Shown here piece by piece: positions 1 to 9,691 of a stretch of 15,036 nucleotides of DNA (the stretch's first letter is position 1; the number at the start of each line of letters is the position of its first letter). The translations under genes and the position numbers were made by a program. Origin of the DNA: Thoreauomyces humboldtii (lineage: Eukaryota; Chytridiomycota; Chytridiomycetes; Spizellomycetales; Powellomycetaceae); contig JADGJA010000086.1 of the NCBI GenBank assembly GCA_027596035.1, positions 30,194 to 45,229 on the forward strand, read 5' to 3'. The notes under the pieces are model-generated. The model did no database searches, was not told the DNA's origin, and was given only the letters and a program-made list of their open reading frames with translations.

Positions 1-5
1 GCACA

Positions 6-170
6 TCATCTACTATGGCTGACGGAACGAATGTCACCTTCAAGAAGTTCTAACATTTCGTCGTCCTCTGATGCGTCGTTGTCTGTCTCCTCTTCTGCGC
101 AAGCGAAAGCGTGAGATAGGAATAAGGGAGGACCGCATCATCTACTATGGCTGACGAAACGAATTTTACC
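6..170 (-). repeat. Imperfect tandem duplication, 132-bp offset
   Basis: The stretch around 6-38 matches that around 138-170 at an offset of exactly 132 bp. The shared core encodes the end of the protein through the stop codon and includes the GGT of the splice donor. Homology continues upstream on the minus strand: both copies encode a D/E-x-M-x-E-L-L block before the Glu-Gly, with 21 extra bases in the copy near 175-195. The left copy may continue beyond the window. Confidence 0.75.
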
Positions 171-2223
171 TTCCTTGTCAGCCTCTTTGCGATCCAGGAG
201 TTCCGACATTTTGTCATTCTCAGGTGAAGCCATGTTGGCAGAGATCAAGCTTGGTTCCATTACAGAAGCGCTGCTAGCGAAGGCTTGCGTTCGAGTTGGT
301 GGTATTGCGTTGCTAGCGATTGAGTGCGTCGTATACTGGAGATACTTGGAAAGGCCGTTAGCAGCTTTCGTAATCTTGTGCAGGTGACTCGGCCGAAAGC
401 ACAGATGGTTCCCGTTGACAGAGGCGTGCTTGTTCCGTTCGCAAAAAGTTGGATGGTGACAAACCTCCAGAGAATTGGGATACGCGACGTCGTGTGTGTG
501 ACGTCCCTCTGCTGCGTCCAAGATCCATTTTCCGTCTGTTGAGTACGGCCAGTAGTGATAGGCCAAGCACTTCCCGAATAAATTGCCAGAACTGGATTCG
601 GCGGGCGAGATCAGCAGTTGTCTACCAACTTCGACGTGTTTATAGTCGTCTCCTCCTTGTTCGATGGGCTCGTACTTCGTGTACAAGTTATGATGTTCCT
701 GGAACTTATACATTATCTGATACAGCCTCTTGGAAACATTGCGGAGAAACCAGCAAGAGCTCGCACTATCTGCTTGTTCATCGTAACTCAGGCACTCGGC
801 GAACAGGAGAGCATTTCGTAACTCGTATCGAACGCTACCAGGACTGTCTGGGGTATCGAAGATTTTGCCGATAATGAAGCGGTCGTACGGCGTGCCGTGT
901 AGGTTGTTCAGACTCTTTGCAGCAATTGGTGTACCCATTGCATTCGCTTTAACCTTTTCTGCGCTAGCAGCTTTCTTGGATTTCTGCGCAAGCCGTTCGC
1001 ACTTTTTAGCAGCGCTCTCTTTGTCCTTCGCGCCCTTGATCGACTTCGCAATGTGCTTGGGATTGTCGAATTTGTTTAAAGCTCCATTTGTGGCAGCCAA
1101 TGCCTCTTCAGCGTCCTTAATTCCCTGAATAACGTGGGTAATCAACTCTCGGACCTCGCCCGAAGTTCCGAGCGTACAAGAAACCGCCGCCTTCTTTGAC
1201 GCCTTTCCTAAGGCTTTCCTGGCAACCAGTGTAGCTTTTGCGAGGTTCTTTAGGTCAGCCTTGGCTCCTTTCAGAGCCTCACTTGCAGCAGTCGTAGCCG
1301 GCTCCCTCGCGTGGAAAGCTACTGTGCTCGCCTTGATGGCGGTACTACTGGCATGGGTGTCGACCATCTGCACCGCACGAGCAGCCGATTGCATTAGGTC
1401 GCTGATCTTGGAGGCAATCTGGAAAGCTCCAAACGTTTTTTTTTGGTCAACCTTCGTATCGTGCAGGGTTTTCCTGTGTTTAGTTTTCTGCCCTTGCTTA
1501 GGTATAGCTTTATGGGCTTCCCGATGCGCGGCAAGGGCGCTGGATTGCGCTTCAGTTGCTGTCTCGACTTGTTCGGCACACTTGCTTACAGCCGTCGTGG
1601 CTCGTTGAAGCGCGTGACGGGCGAGGGCTGCCGTATGAACAACAGCTTCGTCAAAGAGCTTGGCTAGCTCCACATACTTGTGTTCCATTGCAAGGGAATC
1701 CTGTCTCGCAGCATTTGCAACTTCACGAGCGCTAGCAGCCTCTTTCTGAAGGGCATCCCTTTGATCCAAGCTTACGTTCATCAGCTGAACGTAGGCTTTT
1801 TCGTACGCTGCTGTGGCGATGATGGATCTCATCTTGTTCAACTCTTCAAAGGCGTCAGTTTCAATGAAATCCTTCCCAGATTTCTCCAAAAATTGGAGTC
1901 TCGTCTCCTTCGTTTCCGCTGCGACTTCTTGAAGCTTCTGTGTCCATTTCGGCTTACGCTTCCCATGTGCGGGATCAGTAGATCCTCCGGTGCTAGGGGG
2001 AAGCTCGTCATCATCCACGCTACGAGAATCGGGTGTGACAGGCTCGACCCGCGCTCTTTTAGGATGCGATGTATCGTTGACATCGTTGTGGTGAGTGGAC
2101 CGCTTGCGTAAAGGGATTTGTAGACCTGGAACTGGCGAAACATTCTGAGAGAAACCGTAAGCAAGTTACTAGCATCGTACTAAAGCCCTATAGGCGCACC
2201 TCGTCGCTTTGTTCCGGAAGCAT
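6..2223 (-). CDS. Unrecognised nuclear-type protein with Ala/Lys-rich helical region and His-Cys-box-like zinc cluster
   Basis: Model: complement(6..94, 170..2144, 2200..2223), 695 residues. The long open frame has no ATG upstream of 2018 but stays open to 2165. An acceptor after a pyrimidine tract (AG at 2146-2145) joins it in phase 0 to an 8-codon first exon starting at ATG 2223. Visible parts: basic clusters at residues 21-23, 37-40 and 70-74 that could be nuclear localisation signals; an Ala/Lys-rich, probably helical region at about 130-420; then a more globular part at about 430-610. That part contains C570-x5-C576 and H588-x-C590-x2-P593-x-H595-L596, followed by N604. The pattern recalls the zinc-binding half of His-Cys-box homing endonucleases. 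The tail is acidic and Ser-rich. The role is unknown: it could be DNA binding, a domesticated nuclease or part of a mobile family. The domain call is by motif resemblance only. Codon choice looks less G/C-ending than in the other genes here. Confidence 0.6.
95..169 (-). other. Predicted terminal intron that may be retained
   Basis: Read on the minus strand, a GTAAAA donor begins at 169 and a pyrimidine-rich stretch ends in GCGCAG at 95. The intron is 75 nt, a multiple of three, and holds an in-frame TGA at 140-138. If spliced, the protein continues in phase (donor after codon position 1) into an acidic tail ending at the TGA at 8-6. If retained, translation stops at 138. Both forms end in the same last six residues, V-S-H-S-R after one variable residue group, because the donor flank and the final exon are copies of each other. 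The splice sites are seen in sequence; actual use is inferred. Confidence 0.55.
2145..2199 (-). other. Intron 1 of the minus-strand gene
   Basis: Minus-strand intron of 55 nt with donor GTGCGC after GAG at 2200 and acceptor TCTCAG ending at 2145. It contains the in-frame stop that truncates the simple open frame, so splicing is needed to reach the only nearby ATG with a sensible context (2223). Phase 0 on both sides. Confidence 0.6.
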
Positions 2224-2934
2224 GGTCGAGAGGTCTTCCGTCTTCCGGGATGTAGAACCTTAATAATGTTGGGTGTTGATGTTTGTAGGATGTGTCACGC
2301 GTACTGCGCTTTCACACATATGGATGCATATTTAAAGCGCGTATCAATGGGCTAGCTAGGGTTAGGGCTACGGCACTTTCCGCTTCCACAGATCAGGGAC
2401 CATTGCCCAATCTTAAACATTCTATCCGTTCGATTCCGTTGTCAACTCAATCAAGGGCTAGGGGGGAAAACAAGCTCCGTCAGAAATGAAACTAACTGTG
2501 AGGATGATGCGAATCGGGTATCGTACTTAATCACAATCTGCTTTTGACAGGTCTCGTTGCAGAGTTTCCACGCACAAATGCTTTCGGATGAGCAGGTTCG
2601 CGGTCATGATTAGTGCCGGTGATGTCAACAGGGCACGACGATGTATATATTCAGGAAACCTTCCTCCTTCCACTGAGCGGACTTGACTGGTTTCCCCGTC
2701 TGCTCCGCAGCCTTTGGGAGGAGGATTTCTCTGGTCAGCTAGATGGTGGCACAGTCACATCAAGTGGGACGGACAGAAAGTGGCGAAAAATCGTGATTTC
2801 ATCCCGTAGACTCTGCGTCTGAGGACCAGAGAACACGCATACAGACGCGTTGAGCCATTTCCTCATTCCCGCAACCCCACTCACCCACCCCCTGAAAAGG
2901 AGCACGGTGTTCGAAGGACTCTCCATACAGAGCC
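2224..2934. promoter_or_regulatory. Divergent intergenic region
   Basis: About 710 bp between the start codon of the minus-strand gene and that of MON2, so both promoters should lie here. AT-rich stretches that could act as TATA-like elements occur at about 2327-2336 for the leftward gene and about 2643-2650 for MON2, but nothing proves their use. A short CTAGGGTTAGGGCTA stretch is present at 2356-2370. Open frames in the region are short and show no protein features I recognise. I see no tRNA or other RNA gene. Confidence 0.4.
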
Positions 2935-5900
2935 ATGAGCGTTCTTGCAAGCTTTTTGCAGAACGAGCTCATCACTCTTTCAAGCGAGGCAAAGCGAAAA
3001 AATCCAGAAATAAAAGAGGTGCGTCGTGTGCTTTCAAGGCTATTGGCAGTCACCTTCCGCGGACGATCGCACCACGCATCCCTTGGGCGGCCCCAAGGGA
3101 CAAGCATAGGGGTCGGAGCATCTCTTGATGCGAGCATGCGCTGGATTTGCTTTGGTCCAAGAACTAGAGTAGTTTCTGACGCACCACTTCCAATAGGCCG
3201 CAGAGAGGCTCCTCTACATTCTTAGAGCGTTGAAAGAGCGCCCAAATGTGGACGTCGCAGAAGGAGGGGATCCCGTTGCCTGGGGTGCGTCAAAGCATGC
3301 ACTGCGTCGCTTGCGCGGTCGCGACCGGATAGGCTTACGCTGCTGTGACAGAACTTGCAAAGTCAGACGAGGCTCTGAAGCCCTTCATCATGGCTTGCGA
3401 GACAAAGAACGCGAAGCTGGTGCCGATCGCAGTACCGTGCATTCAACGTTTGATCACACATCAAGCCATCCCAGAGGTGCGTGCGTGCGCTTCCTCTGCT
3501 TGTTGGAGCGGGCGGGTGCAGACGGACCGACGATTCCTCCTCGAGCTAGGGGTCGGTTATGCTGGTGCTGAAGACGCTCTCCGATCTCATCAATAGCAGC
3601 ATGGAGCTGCAGCTCAAGATCCTTCAGACCATAATCCCCCTTCTATCCAACTACCGACAAATACATGGCGAAGTATTGGCTGAGGTGCGGCTTCCGCGAT
3701 CTCGGAAAACTGTCCCGCTTGCTCGATTTTCTGACTTGCACGGCATGCATGGGAAACCTAGGCTTTACTGCTCTGCTTTCGCCTGCAGGAGACAAAGTCT
3801 GCCGTGGTCAACAACACTGCCGCGGCGACCGTCCGGCAAATGGTCACATCCGTGTTCGAAAAAGTGGCTGCAGAGAACGAAAAGCTGGACGCGGTGGCTG
3901 GTATGGAGGAATTTAGGGCGGAATTGAATTTGAGCTCGGCAATCATCTCATGCTCACGTAGGCTCGGTCAATGTCTCCGGGAAGCGACCTTTGTCTAGTT
4001 CCGGGCAGGACGCCTATCTGCTTTTCAAAGATCTGTGTTTGTTGACCGGAGGGGAACCGGCAGCTTTCCTGTCGCTCCAGGCTCTACCGAAAACATTTGG
4101 TCTGGAGCTTTTGGAGGCAGTGATTGCACACCATCCGCGCCTCTTCCGCGAGGTAGGCAAATGAATTGCTGGAGCCTTTGTTCCATACTCATGTTTCTGC
4201 ATAGCATGTGGAGCTGTCAAATCTCATGAAGGAGCGCGTTTGCCCGTTGATCATCAAATCATTCTCTGAGCGGGTCGACTTTCCTCTCGCATGCCGGCTC
4301 ATGCGCGTGGTTCATGCGATTCTCAAACAGCATCACGACATTCTGGTGGGAACTACGAACCTGGATTGTATCGAGCACGCCTATCCTGACTGTTCTCTAG
4401 GTCATGGAGTGTGAGATCTTTCTGTCCATGTTCTGCCGGCACTTGGAGCCAGATCACGCTCCGCTCTGGCACCGCGTTCTCGTAATGGAAGTATACAAGT
4501 CATTGTGTGCTGATTCGGAACTCTTGAGGTACAGATCGTTCACGGTCCGTCACCAATATTATCTTCCTGACCATAACTAGGTTTATATATCGATCTTACG
4601 ACGAGAAGGAGCATACCACAAAGGTCTTTCACGAGATGATCACGGCCGTACGCCGCATCATCGTTGCGGAAAATCCTGCCCTTCTTCTTCACCCACCACA
4701 CGTTACAGCCGCAGAAGCGGCCGATGCTGATTTCGAGGAACCTCACTCACTCACAGCTTCGGGAGCTCAAATGAAACTGCAATGGTAGGATACGTCATGT
4801 ACTTTGTCCACTGTAAGTGCGAGTATTGATGAAGTTCTCCTAGCCTTGATCAGCTTGACAAAGCCGAGCCGCCAGTAATACCGGAGACGTACATCATCTT
4901 CCTCGCCATTCAGTGCATGAATAGCACGGTGGAGAGCGAGGCTCAATTCGCGATGCCGCTGCTCGCGGAAGCGAGTACGCCGACGGAACAACGAGACGAT
5001 ATCATCCTCGCCATAGAAATGGCAAATGCTTCCTGGGCAGGCATACTGACAGCTCTGTCTTTTCTGGTCACGTCCTCTGTCGATGACGACGTCTTTGCCA
5101 TGGTTATTCGCGCTTATCAAAGCATCACATGTGTCATCGGATTGCTTGGGCTCACCTCACATCGCGACGCTTTCTTGGCTTCTCTGAGCAAGTCCTGTTT
5201 GCCACAACATACTTTCGCGGCCGACATCGGCGCTTACGAGAAGGGGTCGTCAAACCACACGCCTCAGCTATCAGCTCTGCAAAACGCACGCGGCATCGGG
5301 ATTGTCTTGACCGACCGCAACGTTTTGTGCTTACGTGCCCTCATCTACGTCGCTCAATGTCTCACGCCGGTCCTAGAAGATAAGGCATGGTATCTCATTC
5401 TGGAGACTTTGCAAGTAGCAGACAAGCTCATCACGACCGGCAAAACTGGGCGGAAGGAGCAAAGTTCCATGTCACTGCTCGGCGATTTGAAGGATTCTCG
5501 GATGCGCAGTGGCTCGGTTGCCGCTCCAAACCCCGGCGCCCAAATGGACAACCAGTTTGTGACGCTGCTCTTGTTCAGCAAGAAGCTATTCGAGGGTTCC
5601 GTGGTCATGGATGATCGAAACCTGTTTGAGTTCCTCCGAGCACTCTGTCGGCTCTGCAGGACGTCCACTGCCGGGACCTCGACGGCCCCCACTGGACCCA
5701 GCGGTTCAACCAAAGAGTCCAACTCGAACGAACGGTCCTTCGCTGTTGGCAAGCTGCATGACGTTGCGCTTCTTAACGTTGGGCGGTTGATCAAAAATAC
5801 GGATCTGGCCATGTGGGACTTTTTGATCGGCGAACTGGTCGACATGGCTCATAACCCTGGATGTCCGGGATCAATCCGCATTCAGCTTTGCCAGACTTTT

Positions 5901-8900
5901 AGTGACCTGCTGCTGGCAGCAGTTCAAGTCGCGGATCTGCAGGACCCTGCCATCGAGCTGAAGCTGCTGGAACCATTGCGACGCCTTATGCTAAATGAGG
6001 CAAGCGCCGCATCTGTGGCCAGTCCGTCGGGTGATAGCGAGGATCGCGAGAAAATTGCGAAGACTCTATGGTTCGTCGATATCCAGAAGTCTGGGCTGGA
6101 AACTATCAATAGAATCTTGCAAACCAGCGGACAACATCTCTCGGTAGGATGGCCACTGATTCTGGAAGTCATTCGTGCGATCGTTACTTCCCGGATCAGG
6201 AAGCAACGATTAGCCGAGCCCAAGTTGGCGAACGAAAGCGGGCCCGACACACCGAACCAAGCTGTCGCGGATCCTGCCACTACGAGCAAGGCGCCCGGGC
6301 TCGTGCGCGTTGCCTTCCCGTGTTTGCAGCTCATTTGCACGGACTTTTTGTCTTTGCTAAATCCCACCGTGCTCCACCAGTGCATCGAAGCGTTGGGCAG
6401 CTTCGGTGCACAGGCGGATGATTTGAACATTAGCCTTACCGCAATCGGTCTGCTTTGGTCTATGAGCGACTTCGTGTTAACCAAGCGGCAAGACTTAGAA
6501 GAGGAAAAAGTGGAGCCGCCAGAAGCCAACCTTATGTACGGCGACAAGGAGACATCTGGCTCTGACGGTCTTCTCGTGCCTCCAACTCCGGAGATATCAT
6601 TATCGGCAAATGTTTCGATCAAGAGATCAGCATCAGCATGCATTGCAAAGCTGAAAGAACCGCTGTCTAAGCAGACAATGGATGCGCTGTGGATGCTTCT
6701 TTTGAACCATCTATCGCAGCTTTGCTCGGACCCTCGACCAGAAGTTCGCAACTCGGCCAATCAAACCCTCTTCCGAACCTTGAGCATGAATGGGGCCAAG
6801 CTCACCATGGAAGCCTGGGAGCAGTGCATATGGGGTGTGCTGTTCCCGTTGCTGGAACGAGTTCAATTGTCGAGTGACGGCGAGATTGGGAGCCGACCTA
6901 CCGCATCCACGGAGCTGCTGAATTCATCCTTGCGGACAAGTCCAAGCAAACAGTGGGATGAAACAAAGACCATCACGCTTTCAGGCATCTCAAAATGTTT
7001 GTACGACTTTCTTCCTGTCCTTGTCGACCTCGGGGATGCTTTCGATCGGGCTTGGACATTGTTTCTTGATTACGTCAAAGCCTGGTGCTTGGGTGGCTCC
7101 CCCGAAGTGTCTTTCGCGGCCGTCAAGAGTCTGCGGAGTTTGGTCCAATACCCGAAAACCGTCCCCGGCGGAGTGGTACCAGAAAACGTGCAGCGGCACC
7201 TCGTGAAACTGATGCGGGTAGCATGGGACGTGTGGGCGGGTATTGGCGCTGGCATCGTGGCCGGTGCAGATGAGAACGTTTCGCAGGCGAGCGCTCCTTC
7301 GGAACAAGAAGATGGCCAGCTCTACACTCTCCACGGTTTCTTCACTCAAGATACGCTGACAGCCTACGTTTCGGTCTTTGCCGATATTTACAGCGTGATC
7401 AAAGAGACATTCGGGCTTTTTGAGATCCGGACCCTATTCGATACCCTGTCGCAACTGTTACTGTATCACACGAATCCGCAGCCGGGCGCTACAGCCAGCC
7501 GGATAAGATCGGATTACATCAACGATCTCGACAACGCCACGCCTCTTCAGCTGGCCACTCTCGACCTCATCGCCGGAGTTACACTCGGCATCGACGCTAT
7601 CCCGGGAGCACCCGAGATCACTATCACCACCATCGCGAGTTTCACGCGCTTCCCCTTCGCCCGTCGCTTGGACCCATCTGCATCCGCTCGACCGTCCACG
7701 GCAGACAAAGTCTTGTCACCCGTGACGGCCGAGAAGGAGCGTGGCTTCACCTACATGGCTTTGGCCAAGAAGAGTATGCAGCACCTCGTCGAGATCTTTG
7801 ATCGGTACAGCAGCATCAAGGCAGTGTATTCTTCCGGCCCTTTTGAGGTTGTGGTGGAGTCACTGGGCGTACCCATGAAAGCAAAGTACGACTGTCCACC
7901 ACCTGGAACGAAGGACACCACCCCGCTATGGCGCTCGACCGCGACTACCTATATGACCATCGTTCGAATAGGACTTGGCGCGTTGAACGGCTTTGTGGCG
8001 GGTGAGTCATTCAACGCTGATCAGGGGTATCTGTGAAAAGCGTAATGTTCCTTGACCAACACGATATTCGTTTACCTAGATTTGCCATTGGACGTGCTTA
8101 CTGGAATCTACATGAAGGTGCTGGACACGTTCGAGGGCATATTATTGCCAACCAGGTAAGAGACAAAAGTCCAGCTCGAACCTCCGCTTATTGAAATTCT
8201 GGCATCCTCGTATTGACGTTTTGGAAACCTCATAAACAGTGAGCCCCCTGCAACCATCTCCATTGAAGAGCTTTCAGCCGACGAAGCGTTCGACATCTCG
8301 CTCCTCACCACCATCGAGTCGGACGTGTTCCCGCACTTTGGACAAGCCCACGTACCCGAGGTGGTCCTCCTCCGACTTGTCAGGATGATCGGAGCCGGAG
8401 CTCGTCGATACACCACACCCCTCGAGTCGGTAGGTTACAGCGATCAACAGTCGACTCCTCGGGACAGTGTAGGCGGCGTAGGGGCGTCTTCGTCTCCGCC
8501 GTCCGGCGACTTCCGAGGGTCGGCCAACGGTCTCAATTTCTCAAGCTCGGCGGTGGACATCCCTGTCAAAGTTCGAGGAGGCGGAGGGGGTGGTGGTCTC
8601 AGTGGTTCGGGAGATTCGTATCCGTTGGGAAGCGATGTCACTTCCGTCACGAGGGAGCAGTTCGCTATCACCTGTCTGCATACCATCTTCGAGCTGTGCT
8701 CGGCTGTCAAAGAAGGTAAGCGCTGGCCATCCTGACTCGATGATCGGTTCCCCCCTACATGCCCCGTCATTTCTCACGCTCTTGTGATACAGACGACGCG
8801 GCCACGCGATTTCGAATAGCCGAAGTGGTGGGACCCGTGATGCTCGACAAGTGCAAACACGTCATGCAGAGCTACGTCACGGACCGTCAAGCCTACGGCC

Positions 8901-9369
8901 GGCTGCCCCTCCCCCGAGTTCGGAACGAGGAAATCGTGTTGGTCATGCAGCACCTCCAGAAGCTCGACATGAGACCGAGCGTACTGGTTAGGTACCTCGG
9001 AGAGGACAAGATGCGTAAGTCTTGGCATATTTCCCTCTTTTACGAGGGATCGTGCGAATTTTGCGTGCCTTTCCTTCAACATTCCCTATGGCCATCCGTT
9101 CTGATTTTCTTTTCGGTGTTTTTCGTTTTCTTTTGACAGACCCGCTTCGATCCCACATCTTGGCCGGAAAGTCGGCCCATCTGTTCGCTCTGTACCCGGC
9201 ACTCTGCGACCTGATGGGGGTCGTGGCAGCGAGGACAGGGGGAACGTCCACCGTCGGGGTCGGTGCAACGGCCGATGGGGGAGGAGCAGGGGCGGCTGAC
9301 GAGACCACAGTTGTAGAGGCGGCGAGAGCGTGTCTCGCGCGCGTGGGACGCGACCTTGGGATCGAGTAA
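2935..9369 (+). CDS. MON2: MON2 homologue, Arf-GEF-like Golgi/endosome trafficking scaffold
   Basis: Exons 2935-3018, 3197-3284, 3352-3476, 3550-3684, 3762-3900, 3962-4152, 4205-4345, 4401-4528, 4581-4784, 4844-8001, 8080-8155, 8240-8715, 8793-9014 and 9140-9369; 5397 nt, 1798 residues, all junctions in phase. MON2 is a large Golgi/endosome peripheral membrane protein related to the BIG/Sec7 Arf-GEFs but lacking the Sec7 catalytic domain. It works with DOP1 and the flippase Neo1/ATP9A in endosome-to-Golgi recycling. The N-terminal DCB-like region begins with the family pattern of a short helix followed by [18 protein letters not shown] (161-170) is nearly identical to animal MON2. A HUS-like region lies at about 195-345 with [13 protein letters not shown]. 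The C-terminal MON2 region has [13 protein letters not shown] around 1041 and a final [12 protein letters not shown] block. Length is close to the family's usual 1600-1750. A Gly-rich loop sits in exon 12. The start at 2935 matches the family N-terminus. Confidence 0.93.
3080..3099 (+). other. Perfect 8-bp hairpin inside MON2 intron 1
   Basis: CCCTTGGG at 3080-3087 and its exact complement CCCAAGGG at 3092-3099 are separated by four bases. The hairpin lies in the middle of the 178-nt first intron, the longest in the gene. It is a strong GC-rich stem that would form in the pre-mRNA. No function is shown. Confidence 0.5.
8579..8602 (+). repeat. G-rich low-complexity stretch coding a Gly run in MON2
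   Basis: A purine-rich GGN run within exon 12 encodes about seven consecutive glycines in a Ser/Gly-rich, probably disordered loop between conserved C-terminal blocks of MON2. The loop is absent from the animal proteins as I know them, so it is likely a lineage-specific insertion. Confidence 0.6.
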
Positions 9370-9691
9370 ACACTGCAGGAAACCCATACACCTTCATCGT
9401 TTAACTTTCTGCTCTTCCCAACCGCAAGAAATTAACCCATCCACATGGGGATCTGATACAAACCGACTGGAAGAGAGCGAAGATGACTCTTCGTGTCTTC
9501 AGCAGGAAGAGAGCGATCTCGCCCGTGACTGCTACTGTTGTCGAACAGAGAGAGATGATGGGATTGTTTTGATGTTTCGGCAAAGAAAAGAGAGCGCTCC
9601 GCCTACCACCACCACGTTGCCACAAAGGGTCTTCTAAAGACATTCTCCAAGCCACCACTCCCGCAAGAGAGAAAGAGGACGCTTTGGAAAT
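9370..9691. other. Convergent intergenic spacer holding two 3' UTRs
   Basis: The MON2 stop (9367-9369) and the AsnRS stop (9694-9692) face each other across 322 bp, which must contain both 3' untranslated regions and polyadenylation sites. I find no canonical AATAAA on either strand. Open frames here are short and unconvincing. Confidence 0.6.

Noticed and set aside
138..2018. Minus-strand gene as a single 626-codon exon
   Set aside because: The first codon is GTG; the open frame extends further and joins an ATG exon through a good phase-0 intron. The stop at 138 lies inside a predicted intron.
2356..2370. Interstitial telomere-like CTAGGGTTAGGGCTA
   Set aside because: Fewer than two full TTAGGG units with no extended degenerate array; easily chance.
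3901..3998. MON2 exon 5 reading through to the TAG at 3996
   Set aside because: A GTATGG donor at 3901 and acceptor at 3961 restore phase 1 on both sides and connect to the conserved DAYLLFKDL block.
5924..6760. 278-codon minus-strand open frame within MON2 exon 10
   Set aside because: Antisense shadow of conserved MON2 coding sequence.
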